From contig NZ_CP107928.1 of assembly GCF_036030735.1 (NCBI RefSeq), positions 310,001 to 374,000 on the forward strand: a stretch of 64,000 bases of DNA, given 5' to 3'. The notes under the pieces were generated by a model that worked only from the letters and a program-made list of their open reading frames with translations, was not told the DNA's origin and ran no database searches. Source of the stretch: Streptomyces sp. NBC_00425. Lineage in GTDB: Bacteria > Actinomycetota > Actinomycetes > Streptomycetales > Streptomycetaceae. Both the position numbers and the translations under genes were made by a program. Shown one piece after another: positions 15,890 through 25,500 of this stretch (positions are counted from its first letter, which is position 1; each line of letters starts with the position of its first letter).

Positions 15890-16867
15890 TTACGACTGAG
15901 ACGTCGCGGCGGCCGCCAACTGCGGTGCGGGTTCCCTGGCCAGGTGGTCAGCAGTGATTCTCAGTCCCTGCTCCAGTGTGGTGGAAGGCGCCCAGCCGAG
16001 GATGTCGAAGGCGAGTCCGATGTCGGGGCACCGGACTTGGGGGTCGTCGACCATCCTGGGCAGCGAGACGATCGAGGATCGGGACCCGGTCACCTCCCGG
16101 ATCATCTCGGCGATGCGCCGCACGCTCAGTTCCCGTGGGTTCCCGATGTTCACCGGACCGTGGTGGGGGGAGCGGAGCAGGCGGACCAATCCCTCCACGG
16201 TGTCCTCCACGTAGCACAGGGACCGGGTCTGACGGCCGTCTCCGTGGACGGTGATGGGTTCACCTTCCATGGCCTGCCGAATGAACGTGGAGACGATCCG
16301 GCCGTCGTCGGCCCTCATGCCCGGACCGTAGGTGTTGAAGATGCGTGCGATTTTCGTGTCCACGCCATGGGTGTGAAGGTAGGCGGTGGTGAGGGCTTCC
16401 GCGAAGCGCTTGGCCTCGTCGTACACACTGCGTGGCCCGATCGGGTTCACGTGTCCCCAGTAGTGTTCCGGCTGCGGGTGGATCTGCGGGTCGCCGTACA
16501 CCTCGCTCGTCGAGGCCAGGAGGTAACACGCCTGTTTCTTCCGAGCGAGTTCGAGCGAATGACGCGTGCCGGCCGATCCCGCAAGAAGCGTTTCCACGGG
16601 ATGGGCGAGGTACGCCTGCGGGGAGGCGGGGGACGCCAGATGGCACACCGCTTCGACATCGCCGTGAAGGTCGATGGGTTCGACCACGTCCCCATGGATC
16701 AACCGGAAATCGCGGCTTGCAGTCAGGTCCTCGACGTTGCTCAGTCTGCCGGTGCTCATGTTGTCCACGCACACGACCCCGTGCCCGTCGGCGAGGAGGC
16801 GGCGGCACAGGTGGGAGCCGAGGAAGCCCGCCCCGCCGGCCACGACGACGGTTCCGGAATTGTTCAC
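15890..16867 (-). CDS. UDP-glucuronate decarboxylase-like NDP-sugar SDR (UDP-xylose synthase type)
   Basis: The 325-residue extended SDR begins VVVAGGAGFLGSHLCRRLL (NAD-binding GxxGxxG). It has STSEVYGDPQIHPQPE with the catalytic Ser, then NPIGPRSVYDEAKRFAE with the YxxxK pair, and RIFNTYGPGM for the sugar-binding loop. The strings YGDPxxHPQPExYWGxVNPIGPR and VYDEAKRFAE are characteristic of UDP-glucuronate decarboxylases, which convert UDP-GlcA to UDP-xylose. It ends 22 codons after the DIGLAFDILGWAP motif common to this fold. It is 10 bp downstream of the glycosyltransferase gene, so the pair likely makes and transfers a pentose, probably xylose. A related decarboxylase or dehydratase specificity cannot be excluded by eye. 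Confidence 0.82.
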   Translation of the reverse strand: MNNSGTVVVAGGAGFLGSHLCRRLLADGHGVVCVDNMSTGRLSNVEDLTASRDFRLIHGDVVEPIDLHGDVEAVCHLASPASPQAYLAHPVETLLAGSAGTRHSLELARKKQACYLLASTSEVYGDPQIHPQPEHYWGHVNPIGPRSVYDEAKRFAEALTTAYLHTHGVDTKIARIFNTYGPGMRADDGRIVSTFIRQAMEGEPITVHGDGRQTRSLCYVEDTVEGLVRLLRSPHHGPVNIGNPRELSVRRIAEMIREVTGSRSSIVSLPRMVDDPQVRCPDIGLAFDILGWAPSTTLEQGLRITADHLAREPAPQLAAAATSQS

Positions 16868-16880
16868 TGGTTCGTCCTCG

Positions 16881-18164
16881 TCAGCTGGTCAGCGAGACCG
16901 GGCTCGGGGCCCGGTCGAGGGAGCGTTCCACGATGTCGCAGGCCGACTCGATACCGGACTCGGCTCGCAGGCGGTGACCGAGCTGTTCGGCCCGGCGGCG
17001 CATGTCCTGGTCGTTCACAGCGTGGTTGATGGCTTCCGCCAGGTTCTGGGCGGTCAGGTCAGGAGCCGGGACCGGGCGAGGTCCCACGCTCAGGGTGTGG
17101 ACGAGGGACCCCCAGAACGGCTGGTCGAAGAAGTGGGGGCATGTGACTGTGGGAATCCCTGCGGTCAGGCCGGCGCCGACGGTGCTGGCTCCTCCGTGGT
17201 GAACGACCGCGGCCATCCGGGGAAAGAGCCAGGCGTGCGGAACGCCGGGGACAACGTGGACGAGGTCGTCGGAGGGTGTCACGTCGGGGTTCCCGAGCAG
17301 GACACCCCGCACACCCGCCGCGCGAAGGGCACTACGCACCAGCTGGTGGCGACGCCGGAGGTCGTCGGTGATCATGCTGCCGAATCCGACGTAGACGACT
17401 GGTGGGCCCTGGACTTCAAGGAACGCCGCCAGGTCCTGAGGAGGCTCCCAGCCAGAAGGCGTGTCGAACAACCAGTACCCCGTGACGTGTTCGCTCTGCG
17501 GCCAGTCAGGGGGCGCCGGCAGCACCGAAGGGCTATAGCAGTACAGCGTGGGCCGCAGTTGCCGGCGCCATTGACCGAACGGACCTCGCAAGGGCCACGG
17601 GGGGAGGTGCAGGGTTTCCGTACGCCACGCGTTGACGCGTTTGCGGAACACCTGCCAGATCGCCTGCTCGGCGAGCCTGGCACCCCACACATTCCCCACC
17701 GGTCCCAGGGAACGGCCGAGGCCGCTCGGAGAGAAGAAGCGGGTGGGGCGGACCGGCACGAACGAGGCCATGAAAGAGCTGGCACCCCAACACTCCGCGA
17801 GGCTTTCCGCAGGCACCGCAAAGGGTGAGTAGATGACGCAGTCACTCGGTCGCGCGACCGTGGAGATTTCCTGGAACAGCTGGTCCGCAGCGGGCCCGCC
17901 GATGTGCCGCATCCAGCGAGCGAACGCCACGGGGTTGTCCCCGCATTCCAGCAGTCGCTGCCCGTCAGGCGTGACGAGCAGCGACTCGGGGTCCGGTTGC
18001 ACAGCGCTGTATTCGACTCCGGTGCCGAGGACCGTATCCGCATAACGGGCGGCTCCGATCATCTGCACGTCGAAACCTCGGCCTTTCAGGGCCACACCTA
18101 GCGCCGCAAGCGGCTGAATGTCTCCGCGAAGCCCTACCGAAACGATGGTAATTTTTTTCGACAT
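16881..18164 (-). CDS. GT1-family (sterol/macrolide type) glycosyltransferase
   Basis: The 427-residue protein has a GT-B fold. The N-terminal motif ITIVSVGLRGDIQPLAALGV resembles the GxRGDVQP start of GT28/sterol-glucosyltransferase-like enzymes. The C-terminal donor site reads FPRMAAVVHHGGASTVGAGL, then GIPTVTCPHFFDQPFWG, the usual HHGGxGT/FxDQ pair. These enzymes move a sugar from a nucleotide donor to a hydroxyl of a lipid, sterol or macrolide. It is the first gene of the minus-strand block, so a promoter should lie at about 18165-18350. An ATG at 18164 (after a TTG at 18167) has AGAAAG upstream. With the UDP-xylose-type enzyme next to it, the likely reaction is glycosylation of the PKS-derived alcohol, which is an inference. 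Confidence 0.87.
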   Translation of the reverse strand: MSKKITIVSVGLRGDIQPLAALGVALKGRGFDVQMIGAARYADTVLGTGVEYSAVQPDPESLLVTPDGQRLLECGDNPVAFARWMRHIGGPAADQLFQEISTVARPSDCVIYSPFAVPAESLAECWGASSFMASFVPVRPTRFFSPSGLGRSLGPVGNVWGARLAEQAIWQVFRKRVNAWRTETLHLPPWPLRGPFGQWRRQLRPTLYCYSPSVLPAPPDWPQSEHVTGYWLFDTPSGWEPPQDLAAFLEVQGPPVVYVGFGSMITDDLRRRHQLVRSALRAAGVRGVLLGNPDVTPSDDLVHVVPGVPHAWLFPRMAAVVHHGGASTVGAGLTAGIPTVTCPHFFDQPFWGSLVHTLSVGPRPVPAPDLTAQNLAEAINHAVNDQDMRRRAEQLGHRLRAESGIESACDIVERSLDRAPSPVSLTS

Positions 18165-18339
18165 CAATTCGCTTTCTCTGAACCGGCAGACTCTGCCCGG
18201 ACAACACGGCCCGTTTCAGGCTACGGCCTGGCCCGCGACCTTCGAGCACCGCTCGCGGCCCCAACGGATAGGGCGGGAGGAAAAGCGAAGGTCGAATTCA
18301 CTGGACCGAGTGAAAGCACGACAGCTGCGGCTACGACGC

Positions 18340-18590
18340 GGCGAAGAAGATGACGGCAGAAAGCGGCACCTGGTCGTGGAGACCAAGGGCCTGCCGCTGT
18401 TCGTCAAGGCCCCCGGGCGAGCATCACCGACCGCGATGCGGCGACGGAAGTGCCGTTCAGGCTGCGGCCGATGCACCCGGAGACCACCATCGCCTGGGCG
18501 GACTCCGCCTACGGCGGACAGCTGTTGAGCTGAGGGAAGAAGTACCTGAACCTCACCGTCAAGACGGTCAACCGGCCGAATGACGCGTAT
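18340..18590 (+). pseudogene. Remnant of an IS5-type (DDE) transposase
   Basis: Across shifting plus-strand frames the text reads RKRHLVVETKGLPLFVKAP, then TDRDAATEV, then HPETTIAWADSAYGGQL, then KYLNLTVKTVNRP. This is the catalytic core of Streptomyces IS5-type transposases (KRHLxVDTxGLPL, then WADxxYxG). In-frame stops and frameshifts, and lack of both terminal repeats, show it is dead. The rest of 18168-18765 holds the presumed promoter of the glycosyltransferase operon on the other strand and no other gene I can identify. Confidence 0.65.
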
Positions 18591-18765
18591 GGGTTCGCGA
18601 CCCGCGCTGGAAAAGGTCGCCACCGACCTCGCGGGAACCGGACCCCGTACACCGGGTCGTAGCCCTGGTCGGCGATCAACTCCCGTGCCGTGTCGGTGAG
18701 TTACCGACCTTTTCGGCTTGCCTTCGGGTGGTGACGTTGGGTGATCCCTGCGGTATGCCGGTGTT

Positions 18766-19158
18766 ATGCAGTACGCGGATGGTGGGGGCCTGACCGCTGA
18801 GCGGCGGGCTGCGCGTGAAGGGATCCGGCTGGAGGCCGGGCAGAGGTTCGCACGAGGTGACAGGACTTCGGTCATCGCCGCGGACCTGCGGGTGAGCGAG
18901 CGTCCGGTGGAGCAATGGCGCCGGGCCTGGCGTGAAGGCGGCATGGAGGGTCTGAAGTCGAAAGGACGCGCGAAACTGCCGAAGCTGTCGGCCGAACGGT
19001 TCGCCCTGCTGGAAGAGGAGCTGGCCAAAGGGCCGGCCGCGCATGGCTGGGAAGACCAGCGGTGGACACTGGAACGCGTCAGAACGCTGATCGGCCGCCA
19101 GTTCAAGGTCAGTTGCTCGATCGCGGGAGTGTGGCGGCTCCTGCACCGCCACGGCTAG
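18766..19158 (+). pseudogene. IS630-type transposase, N-terminal part only
   Basis: The 130-residue frame has the HTH/winged-helix front of IS630 transposases: GLTAERRAAREGIRLEAGQR, then SVIAADLRVSERPVEQWRR, then GWEDQRWTLERVRTLIGRQF, then SIAGVWRLLHRHG. In intact relatives the frame runs on from HRHG into a WSWQxP segment and a DDE domain of about 200 more residues; here a TAG follows at once. The DNA immediately after it (GGTCGTGTCTGACAAATG) looks like a terminal repeat of another element, which may be what cut the gene. Confidence 0.7.
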
Positions 19159-19216
19159 GTCGTGTCTGACAAATGATCTCTGCGAAGCTTCGGTGTCCGA
19201 GGCCGTAGGAGGGGTC

Positions 19217-19549
19217 ATGGGGATTGAGCTGGAACTGCACTCTGGGCGACCGACGCGAAAGGGGTTGTCCCGGGACACCTTGCTGCGGAGCTCTTACGAG
19301 CACGGTGAAGCGTTGGCGAGAGTGCTGAACGCGCTCGACCGGCATGACTCGGGCAAGCTCGGCTGGGTGGATCCGTACGGCGACACGCTGTTCAACGAAC
19401 AGGAAGCCCAAGTCGCCCGCCAGGAAGTCACCGCCCTGACACAGAGGTGTACTGACGACCAGCAGACAGCGGCTCTGCTCGACCTTGCCGAGCTTCTCGA
19501 CGCCTGTGTGGCGACGCCGGGCAGCTACTTGTGGTTCATGGGTGACTAG
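19217..19549 (+). CDS. Small conserved-looking hypothetical protein
   Basis: The 110-residue soluble protein starts MGIELELHSGRPTRKG at an ATG with a strong Shine-Dalgarno (GTAGGAGGGG, spacing 2-6). A longer frame begins at 19193 but lacks a ribosome-binding site. The middle part (LNALDRHDSGKLGWVDPYGD, then LFNEQEAQVARQEVTAL) is helical and acidic. No domain recognised. The TAG stop is part of the CTAG tetranucleotide duplicated by the adjoining IS, so the element inserted exactly at the stop codon without changing the protein. Confidence 0.6.
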   Translation: MGIELELHSGRPTRKGLSRDTLLRSSYEHGEALARVLNALDRHDSGKLGWVDPYGDTLFNEQEAQVARQEVTALTQRCTDDQQTAALLDLAELLDACVATPGSYLWFMGD

Positions 19550-19572
19550 GGTCCGTCTTCAAAGATCATCGG

Positions 19573-19995
19573 ATGATGGATCATGGCGGGGTGATACGTC
19601 GTCATGAACTCACCGATCAGGAGTGGGAGTTGCTCGCTCCGCTGATACCGCGGGCCGCGACGGGCCGGCCGCGGGTGGAAGACCGGCAGGTCGTCAACGG
19701 GATGGCCTACAAGATCCGGACCGGGATCTCCTGGCGTGACCTGCCGGAACGCTACGGCCCCTGGCGGACCGTCTGCACCCGCTTCCGCCGCTACGCCCTG
19801 GACGGCGTGTTCACCCGAGCTCTCGAGCAGATGCAGGCCCGCGCGGACGCGGCCGGCGACATCGACTGGCTCGTCCAGATCGGCTCCACCATCGTCCGCG
19901 CCCACCAGCACGCCGCCGCCACCGGCCGAAATGGGGGATCCACCGGCCGGACGAACCGGACGATCACGCCCTCGGCCGATCCCGAAGAGGCTTGA
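19573..19995 (+). CDS. IS5-family transposase, frame A
   Basis: The 140-residue N-terminal half of the transposase reads HELTDQEWELLAPLIPRA, then GMAYKIRTGISWRDLPERYG, then TVCTRFRRYALDGVFTRALE. This is the DUF4096-type helical domain that precedes the DDE core in two-frame IS5 elements. It stops at the TGA at 19993, overlapping the second frame by four bases. In this IS group the full enzyme is made by ribosomal frameshifting near the overlap, which is inferred here from the arrangement. The final segment (QIGSTIVRAHQHAA) contains the first catalytic Asp region of the core in related elements (IDSTIVRAHQHAA), here read as IG instead of ID. Confidence 0.85.
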   Translation: MMDHGGVIRRHELTDQEWELLAPLIPRAATGRPRVEDRQVVNGMAYKIRTGISWRDLPERYGPWRTVCTRFRRYALDGVFTRALEQMQARADAAGDIDWLVQIGSTIVRAHQHAAATGRNGGSTGRTNRTITPSADPEEA

Positions 19996-20453
19996 CCACC
20001 AAAATCCATCTCGCCTGCGACGGCAAGGGACGCCCGCTCGCGCTTTTGCTGACACCCGGCCAACGCCACGACAGCATCTGCGCACGTCCCCTCCTGGAAT
20101 GCATCCGGGTCCCTCGCACCGGCCTTGGACGACCCCGCAGCAGACCCGACCAGGTCGTCGCGGACAAGGCCTACAGCTCCCGCGGCTTCCGCACGTACCT
20201 GCGACGACGCGGTATCGCGTGCACCATCCCGGAGAAGAGCGACCAGCAGCGACACCGCCACAGCCGCGGCCGCCACGGCGGCCGGCCACCGGCGTTCGAC
20301 CGGCAGATCGACCGCCGACGCAACATCATCGAACGCTGCTTCAACCGGCTCAAAGGCTTCCGCGGCATCGCCACCAGATACGACAAGACCGCCACCTCCT
20401 ACGAGGCAGCGGTCAGTCCCGCGTCATTCCTGCTCTGGGCAAGATCCGTTTGA
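19992..20453 (+). CDS. IS5-family transposase, frame B (DDE core)
   Basis: The 153-residue frame opens TTKIHLACDGKGRPLALLLT, then VVADKAYSSRGFRTYLRRRG with the second catalytic Asp. It ends with RRNIIERCFNRLKGFRGIATRYDKTA, carrying the catalytic Glu in the IERCFN motif, then the C-terminal helix. It overlaps frame A by 4 bp and lacks a ribosome-binding site, supporting expression by frameshift as an A-B fusion. The nominal start is a TTG within the overlap. If frameshifting works, the fusion would be about 290 residues, normal for the group. Confidence 0.85.
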   Translation: MTTKIHLACDGKGRPLALLLTPGQRHDSICARPLLECIRVPRTGLGRPRSRPDQVVADKAYSSRGFRTYLRRRGIACTIPEKSDQQRHRHSRGRHGGRPPAFDRQIDRRRNIIERCFNRLKGFRGIATRYDKTATSYEAAVSPASFLLWARSV

Positions 20454-20505
20454 AGACGGACCCTAGTTCGAGGTGCGGCTCGACTCATCGATAGCCTGCA
20501 TCACC

Positions 20506-20943
20506 ATGATGCGCGCTTGGATCCTGCCGATGCTGCTTGTGCTCAGCGGCTCAGTCGTCGCGACTGGGCAGATCTTCAAGGGGAGCCCCGGCACAGCCGC
20601 AGCACTCCTGCTGGCGTTCCTCGCGCTCGCCGGCGTCAACTCGCCCCTGATCTTCCCAAGGTCGATCGGCGCGCTGGAGGCACAACGCCGCAGCGCGGTC
20701 GACGGCCGACCGGTCGTCTTCTGGCGACCGGGCTGCAAGTACTGCATACGACTGCGCGTCCGGCTTGGCCGCAGAGCCCGCCAGTTGCACTGGGTCAACA
20801 TCTGGCGCGACCCGGCAGGAGCCGCAACGGTGAGGGCAGCCAACGACGGCAACGAGACCGTGCCGACCGTCGTGGTGGCGGGCCAGCCACACACCAACCC
20901 CGATCCCGAGTGGGTGCGCGAACAGCTCTCCCCTTCCGCGTGA
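20506..20943 (+). CDS. Membrane-anchored glutaredoxin/mycoredoxin-like protein
   Basis: The 145-residue protein has two N-terminal hydrophobic segments (ILPMLLVLSGSVVATG and AAALLLAFLALAGVNSPLI) followed by a thioredoxin-fold domain. That domain has the redox motif CKYC, WRPGCKYCIRLRVRL as the active-site helix, and VPTVVVAG as the cis-Pro strand. Actinomycete mycoredoxin-type proteins of this shape reduce mixed disulfides with mycothiol. The start is taken as the ATG at 20506 or 20509; a GTG at 20473 would add 11 residues. The CTAG of the preceding IS lies 40 bp upstream, so its promoter may have been replaced by the insertion. Confidence 0.75.
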   Translation: MMRAWILPMLLVLSGSVVATGQIFKGSPGTAAALLLAFLALAGVNSPLIFPRSIGALEAQRRSAVDGRPVVFWRPGCKYCIRLRVRLGRRARQLHWVNIWRDPAGAATVRAANDGNETVPTVVVAGQPHTNPDPEWVREQLSPSA

Positions 20944-21126
20944 TCAGAAACCGCGCCCTACGGGAGAGGCACCCGCAGACACAAGCGGACAGAGGTTAAA
21001 AGACAAGCTCAGAAGCCGTATCTCAACCGAACTGGATCGTGTGATTCCTGCTGGTCAGGCATGGTTTCGCTCGGAGTGAGGGAAGCATGCGACGTCTTGT
21101 GTCCGCTTGATGGTCGAGGGTGCGCG

Positions 21127-21654
21127 GTGGCGTCGGTGCTGGGAATGTTGGAGGAGCGGGAGGCGGCTGCCCGGGTCCGGGTGGAAGGGCTGCGGGAGGA
21201 AGTCGCGCGGCTGACTGAGGTGTTGGAGGCCGCGGAGATCGAGCTGGACTGGCGGGTGATCGCGTGGGAGGAGCTGGTCGAGGCCCTGGCTGTCTCTGCG
21301 GCTGAGTCCACTGCCGTGACCGGGGCCGGGGCGGAGCGGGAACACGTGTCCTCTCCCGTGCCGGGCTCGACGGTGCCGTCCTGGCGGGACGGGTTGCCGG
21401 TGACGGTGCTGGCGCCGGACTATCAGCGGCTTCTGGGTGTGCTGGAGGAGGGGCGATCAGCGGGCAGAGGGCCGCTGAAGGCCAGGGAGATCGCGGTAAA
21501 GCTGGGCTTGGAGACAACGCCGGCGAAGGTCGAGGGGCTGCGCTCGAAGGCCAGGCGTCTGGCGGAGCGCGGGGGGCTGGTGCAGGAGTCGTCAGGGACA
21601 TTCAGCGCTGTCCGGCGGTCCGTGGCCTTGCCAGACGCCGGCCCATCCGCGTGA
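21127..21654 (+). CDS. Coiled-coil hypothetical protein often seen near actinomycete IS elements
   Basis: The 175-residue protein (GTG at 21127; an in-frame start at 21061 is possible) starts with a long charged helix, [20 protein letters not shown], then [22 protein letters not shown]. After a Ser/Pro/Gly linker, a C-terminal part from about 105 reads [13 protein letters not shown], then [20 protein letters not shown], then [11 protein letters not shown], which looks like a winged-helix or HTH DNA-binding fold. I recall similar proteins in Streptomyces beside transposase genes, but no function is known to me. A broken IS5-type transposase lies head-on immediately downstream. Confidence 0.55.
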   Translation: MASVLGMLEEREAAARVRVEGLREEVARLTEVLEAAEIELDWRVIAWEELVEALAVSAAESTAVTGAGAEREHVSSPVPGSTVPSWRDGLPVTVLAPDYQRLLGVLEEGRSAGRGPLKAREIAVKLGLETTPAKVEGLRSKARRLAERGGLVQESSGTFSAVRRSVALPDAGPSA

Positions 21655-21655
21655 T

Positions 21656-22279
21656 CATCGACCATCGGCTCATCGCTTCGCTGGTAGCGGGCAGAGTTTC
21701 GTAATCCCTCGCCAGGCGGCGGGAGTTCATCAGCCATGCGAATGTGCGCTCTGCCACCCAGCGCCTGGGCAGCACCACGAATCACTTGATGTCGTCGGTG
21801 CGCTTGACGATCTGCAGGGTGAAGGCGAGTTTCTGCCGGCACCAGTCGACAAGGTCGCCGGTGTAGCCGCCGTCGGCCCAGACGAGGGTGATGTCGCGGT
21901 GCAGGCGGCGCAGCCGGGTCAGCAGGCCCACGGCGGCGTCCCGGTCGCCGATGTTCGCGGCGGTGACCGCGACGACCAGGAGCAGACCGAGGCAGCCGGT
22001 CACGATGTGCCTCTTTCGGCCCGGCACCTTCTTCCCGCCGTCATAGCCGCGTGAGGCGGCCGGCACGGTCGCGGCGGCCCGTACCGACTGCGCGTCGATG
22101 ATTCCGGCCGTGGGCCCGGCATCACGGCCCTCGCGCTCACGCACCCGACCGCGCAGCCGGTCATGGAACTCGGTGATCAGCCCGTGCTCGCGCCAGCGGC
22201 GGAAGAAGGCAGCAGGAGGTACGGACCGGACGCCCGGGACTGGACGGGAGGGGACGAACTGGCCCCGGGCTTGATCCAC
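21656..22279 (-). pseudogene. IS5-type transposase with an in-frame stop
   Basis: The minus-strand frame reads GIIDAQSVRAAATVPAASRG (first catalytic Asp), then KKVPGRKRHIVTGCLGLLL, then ITLVWADGGYTGDLVDWC (second Asp). A TGA follows TDDIK at 21785, and the same frame then resumes with [20 protein letters not shown] (catalytic Glu) and [16 protein letters not shown]. So a single nonsense change splits an otherwise complete C-terminal half. The N-terminal domain upstream of 22279 is degraded, and terminal repeats are not evident. Confidence 0.8.
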
Positions 22280-22569
22280 TGTGACGCACCACGAAGGTCA
22301 GGGGCTTCGGCCCCGAACGGGGGCGAGGGCGGCCCACCCGGCGTAAGGGGCAGTCCGGTCGGTCACGCTCGGCGATGCGGCATCTAAAATGCCGTTCGGT
22401 GCACTGCCGCACTGCCACACCTCAACAACACACTGAAGGCACACCGGATCGGCCCCGCAAGGGTCGGTGGCGTGTTGAAAAACCAAGCTGACTGGTGAGC
22501 CGTGAGCAGCCCGGGGGACGTCGAAGCTGCCGCCTTTCCCTGCATGTCAGGCCAAGACAGGAAAGCCAC
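22280..22569. other. Intergenic segment before the SARP regulator
   Basis: No gene recognised. The first half is probably decayed transposase 5' sequence. The second half contains A/T-richer DNA around 22380-22490 that would be the place for the SARP promoter. Confidence 0.3.
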
Positions 22570-25500
22570 TTGACTGATCTGCAATTCGTAGTGCTCGGGC
22601 CGATGCGAGGGCGCCTGGGATCGAGCGATCTCCCCTTGGGCGGACCGAGGCAGCAGGCCATGCTCGCCGTTCTCCTGCTCATGCGTCCGGGTCGGCCGGT
22701 CGGGGCCGCGGACCTCATCCACGGCATCTGGGGGGCCAAGGCGCCCACCACGGCCCTGAGCACGCTGCGCACGTTCGCCTGGCGCTTGCGCAAAGCACTG
22801 GAGAGCGACCGGGCCGCGCCCAGCGTTCTGGTCTCCCACGGCGACGGCTACCGTCTGATCCTGCCGGCGGACTCGGTGGACGCGCTCCGGGCCGAGAAGC
22901 TGGCAGCGCAGGCTGAACAGGCCGGCGTGGCGGGCCGGTCGGAGGAAGCACGCGACCTGCTGAACGACGCGCTGGCGCTCTGGGAGGGGGACCCGCTGGC
23001 CGGTGTGCCCGGCCCGTGCGCGGAGTATCACCGTCAGCGGTTCAGCGAACTGCGACTGATCCTGCTCGAGGAGCGCATATCCCTCGACCTGGAACTCGGC
23101 AAGGCGGCTCGCTGCGTGCCGGAGCTCACGAGCATCACTGCACAGGACCCTTTCCGGGAGCGCTCCTACGGCCTGTTGATGCGCGCCTTGTACCAAACAG
23201 GGAGACAGGCGAAAGCGCTGGCCGTGTTCCGATCCGCGCGGCAGACGTTGATCAACGAACTCGGCGTCGAGCCCACCGCCGAACTGCAGGATCTGCACCG
23301 ACGCGTCCTCGACGGCGATCCCACCCTCGTGCCGAGTGCCGCCGCCCTCGAACCGCCCGGGGTCGCGCAGCCCGCCCCGGCCCCGAGCCGCGCCCGGGAA
23401 CAGCAGTCAGCCGCTCCGGCGCTGCCCCAGCCGGCACAACTCCCGCCCGACGCGGTCGATTTCACCGGGAGGACATCCCTTGCTGCGGACCTGTGCTCGG
23501 CTCTGACGGATCCCCGCCGTCAGGCTCTCGCGATGGTGAGCGTCGTCGGCATGGGCGGCGTGGGAAAGACGACGTTGGCACTCCACGTCGCACACCGAGC
23601 GCGAGCCTCCTTCCCGGACGGACAGCTCTTCGCCGACCTGCGAGGCAGTGACAGCATGCCGGCAGACCCGGGGACGGTGCTGGCCGGCTTCCTCACCGCC
23701 TTGGGCATCGCCCCCCAAAGCCTGCCCGACGACATGGAGGCCCGGGGCGCGCTGTTCCGGTCGGCTGTCGACGGACGCCGGTTGCTCATCGTGCTCGACG
23801 ACGCGAAGGACGCTGCCCAGGTGCGCCCGCTGCTGCCAGGCTCGGCGGGCTGCGTCGTCCTGGTGACCGCCCGGCGCCGGTTACCCGGGTTGCCCGCCGC
23901 GTTGCAGTCCGACCTGGAGGGCTTCCGCCCCTCCGAGGCCATCGAACTTCTCGGCCGGGTGATCGGTGAGGACCGGGTGGCCGCCGAGCGGGACGAGGCC
24001 CTCGCTCTGGCCGACGCCTGTGGATTCCTGCCACTGGCGGTGCGGATCGTCGCCTCCCGGCTGGCAGCCCGGCCCAGATGGACCATCCGAAGCCTGAGCG
24101 ACCGTCTGGCCGACGAGCAACGGCGCATCGATGAGCTGCGCGTCGGCGACCTCGCCGTCGAGGCGACTTTCGAGCTGGGCTACAAGCAGCTCACCCCGGA
24201 ACAAGCCCACGCTTTCCGGCTGATCGCCGCCGTCGACGGCCCGGCGGTGCCCCTGGCATGGGCCGCCGCTCTGCTGGGCGTGCCCGTCTTCGAGGCGGAG
24301 GACATGCTGGAGTCCCTGGTCGACGTGGCCATGCTGGAATCACCCGGCGCGGGCCGCTACGGCCACCACGATCTGCTGCGCGTCTTCGCCCGGCGCAAGG
24401 CCGAGGCTGATCCGCTCGCCACGGCAGAGGCCGTCGATCGTCTCCTGGACCATCTCCTGGCCACAGCTTGCTCCGCGTTTCAACAGGCGGTTCCCGGAGA
24501 CCCCATGCGCGGTGCCCTGCGGTCCGCCCAGTCCTGCGGTCTGTCCCTGAGCAGCGCGGCCGAGTCACGTGCCTGGGCGGCGAGCGAGGGCGAGAACGTC
24601 TATGCGTTGGCGGAGCGGATCACCCGGGTCGTTGCGGACGACGGGCCGCAGGAGAGCCATTGCACGAACGGGGCGCCCGTCGTCGGCCAGGTCGTCGACC
24701 TGCTCATCGCGCTGAGCCCGTTCACCGCGGACATCCGGATGAAGCTGTCCGTGAACACAGTGCGAGCCCTGGCGGAGGCGGCCGCCAGGGCAGGAGACCG
24801 CAAGGTGGAGGGCCGGGCCCGGTTCCTCTGCGGCCACATTGCGTTGAGCCAGTCCCGACTCGTGGAGGCAAGGGGCGAAGCTCTGCTGGCGGTGCAGGCC
24901 TGCCGTGAGACGGGCGATGCCTTCATCCTGCGCCAGGCGCTCAACGACCTGGGCCTGGCCTGTGCGCTGGCGCTCCGCCACGAGGAGAGCATCGAGTACT
25001 ACGAAGAGGCCATAGCCATCGCCCGGGAGCTCGGGCACCGTTCGGGAGAGGTCGTCAGCACGGTCAATGTCGCCCTCGCGCGCATCCGCTCCGGCCAGGC
25101 GGACGAAGCGGTGCGGATCTGCCAGGACGTCCTTGCCCTGCTGACGACCTTCCGTGACGAGGCGGGGGAGGCATTCGCCCGCTATGTTCTCGGCCTCGCG
25201 CACCACGAGCTGGAACGGTATGAGGCGGCGGCCGCCGATCTGACCGCCTGCCTGGATCTCTGTGTCGCCATCGGCCTGCGCCGACGTGAGGCCCAGGCGC
25301 GGTTCCGGCTCGCCGACGCCCTGCGACTGCTCGGTCGTCCCGTGCAGGCGGCGGAGCAGGCGCAGCGGGCCCTGCTGGGGTGCGAGGAGTTCGGTGACCA
25401 ACGCGATCAGGCCAACGCGCTGGTCGTGGCCGGTCGGGTGTACATGGATCAGGGCCGGTCGGGCGACGCCCGTGCCGTCCTGGAAGGGGCACGGGACCTC

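Larger units (their letters stand above)
19550..20462 (+). mobile_element. Intact 913-bp IS5-family (IS427-group-like) element
   Basis: The terminal inverted repeats are GGTCCGTCTTCAAA and TTTGAAGACGGACC. The flanking CTAG at 19546-19549 and 20463-20466 is a perfect 4-bp target duplication. Two overlapping transposase frames fill it. A deleted copy lies at 1317-1589 and a 3' remnant at 48836-49037. The clean duplication and full length suggest it is the most recent and possibly active copy. Confidence 0.9.
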
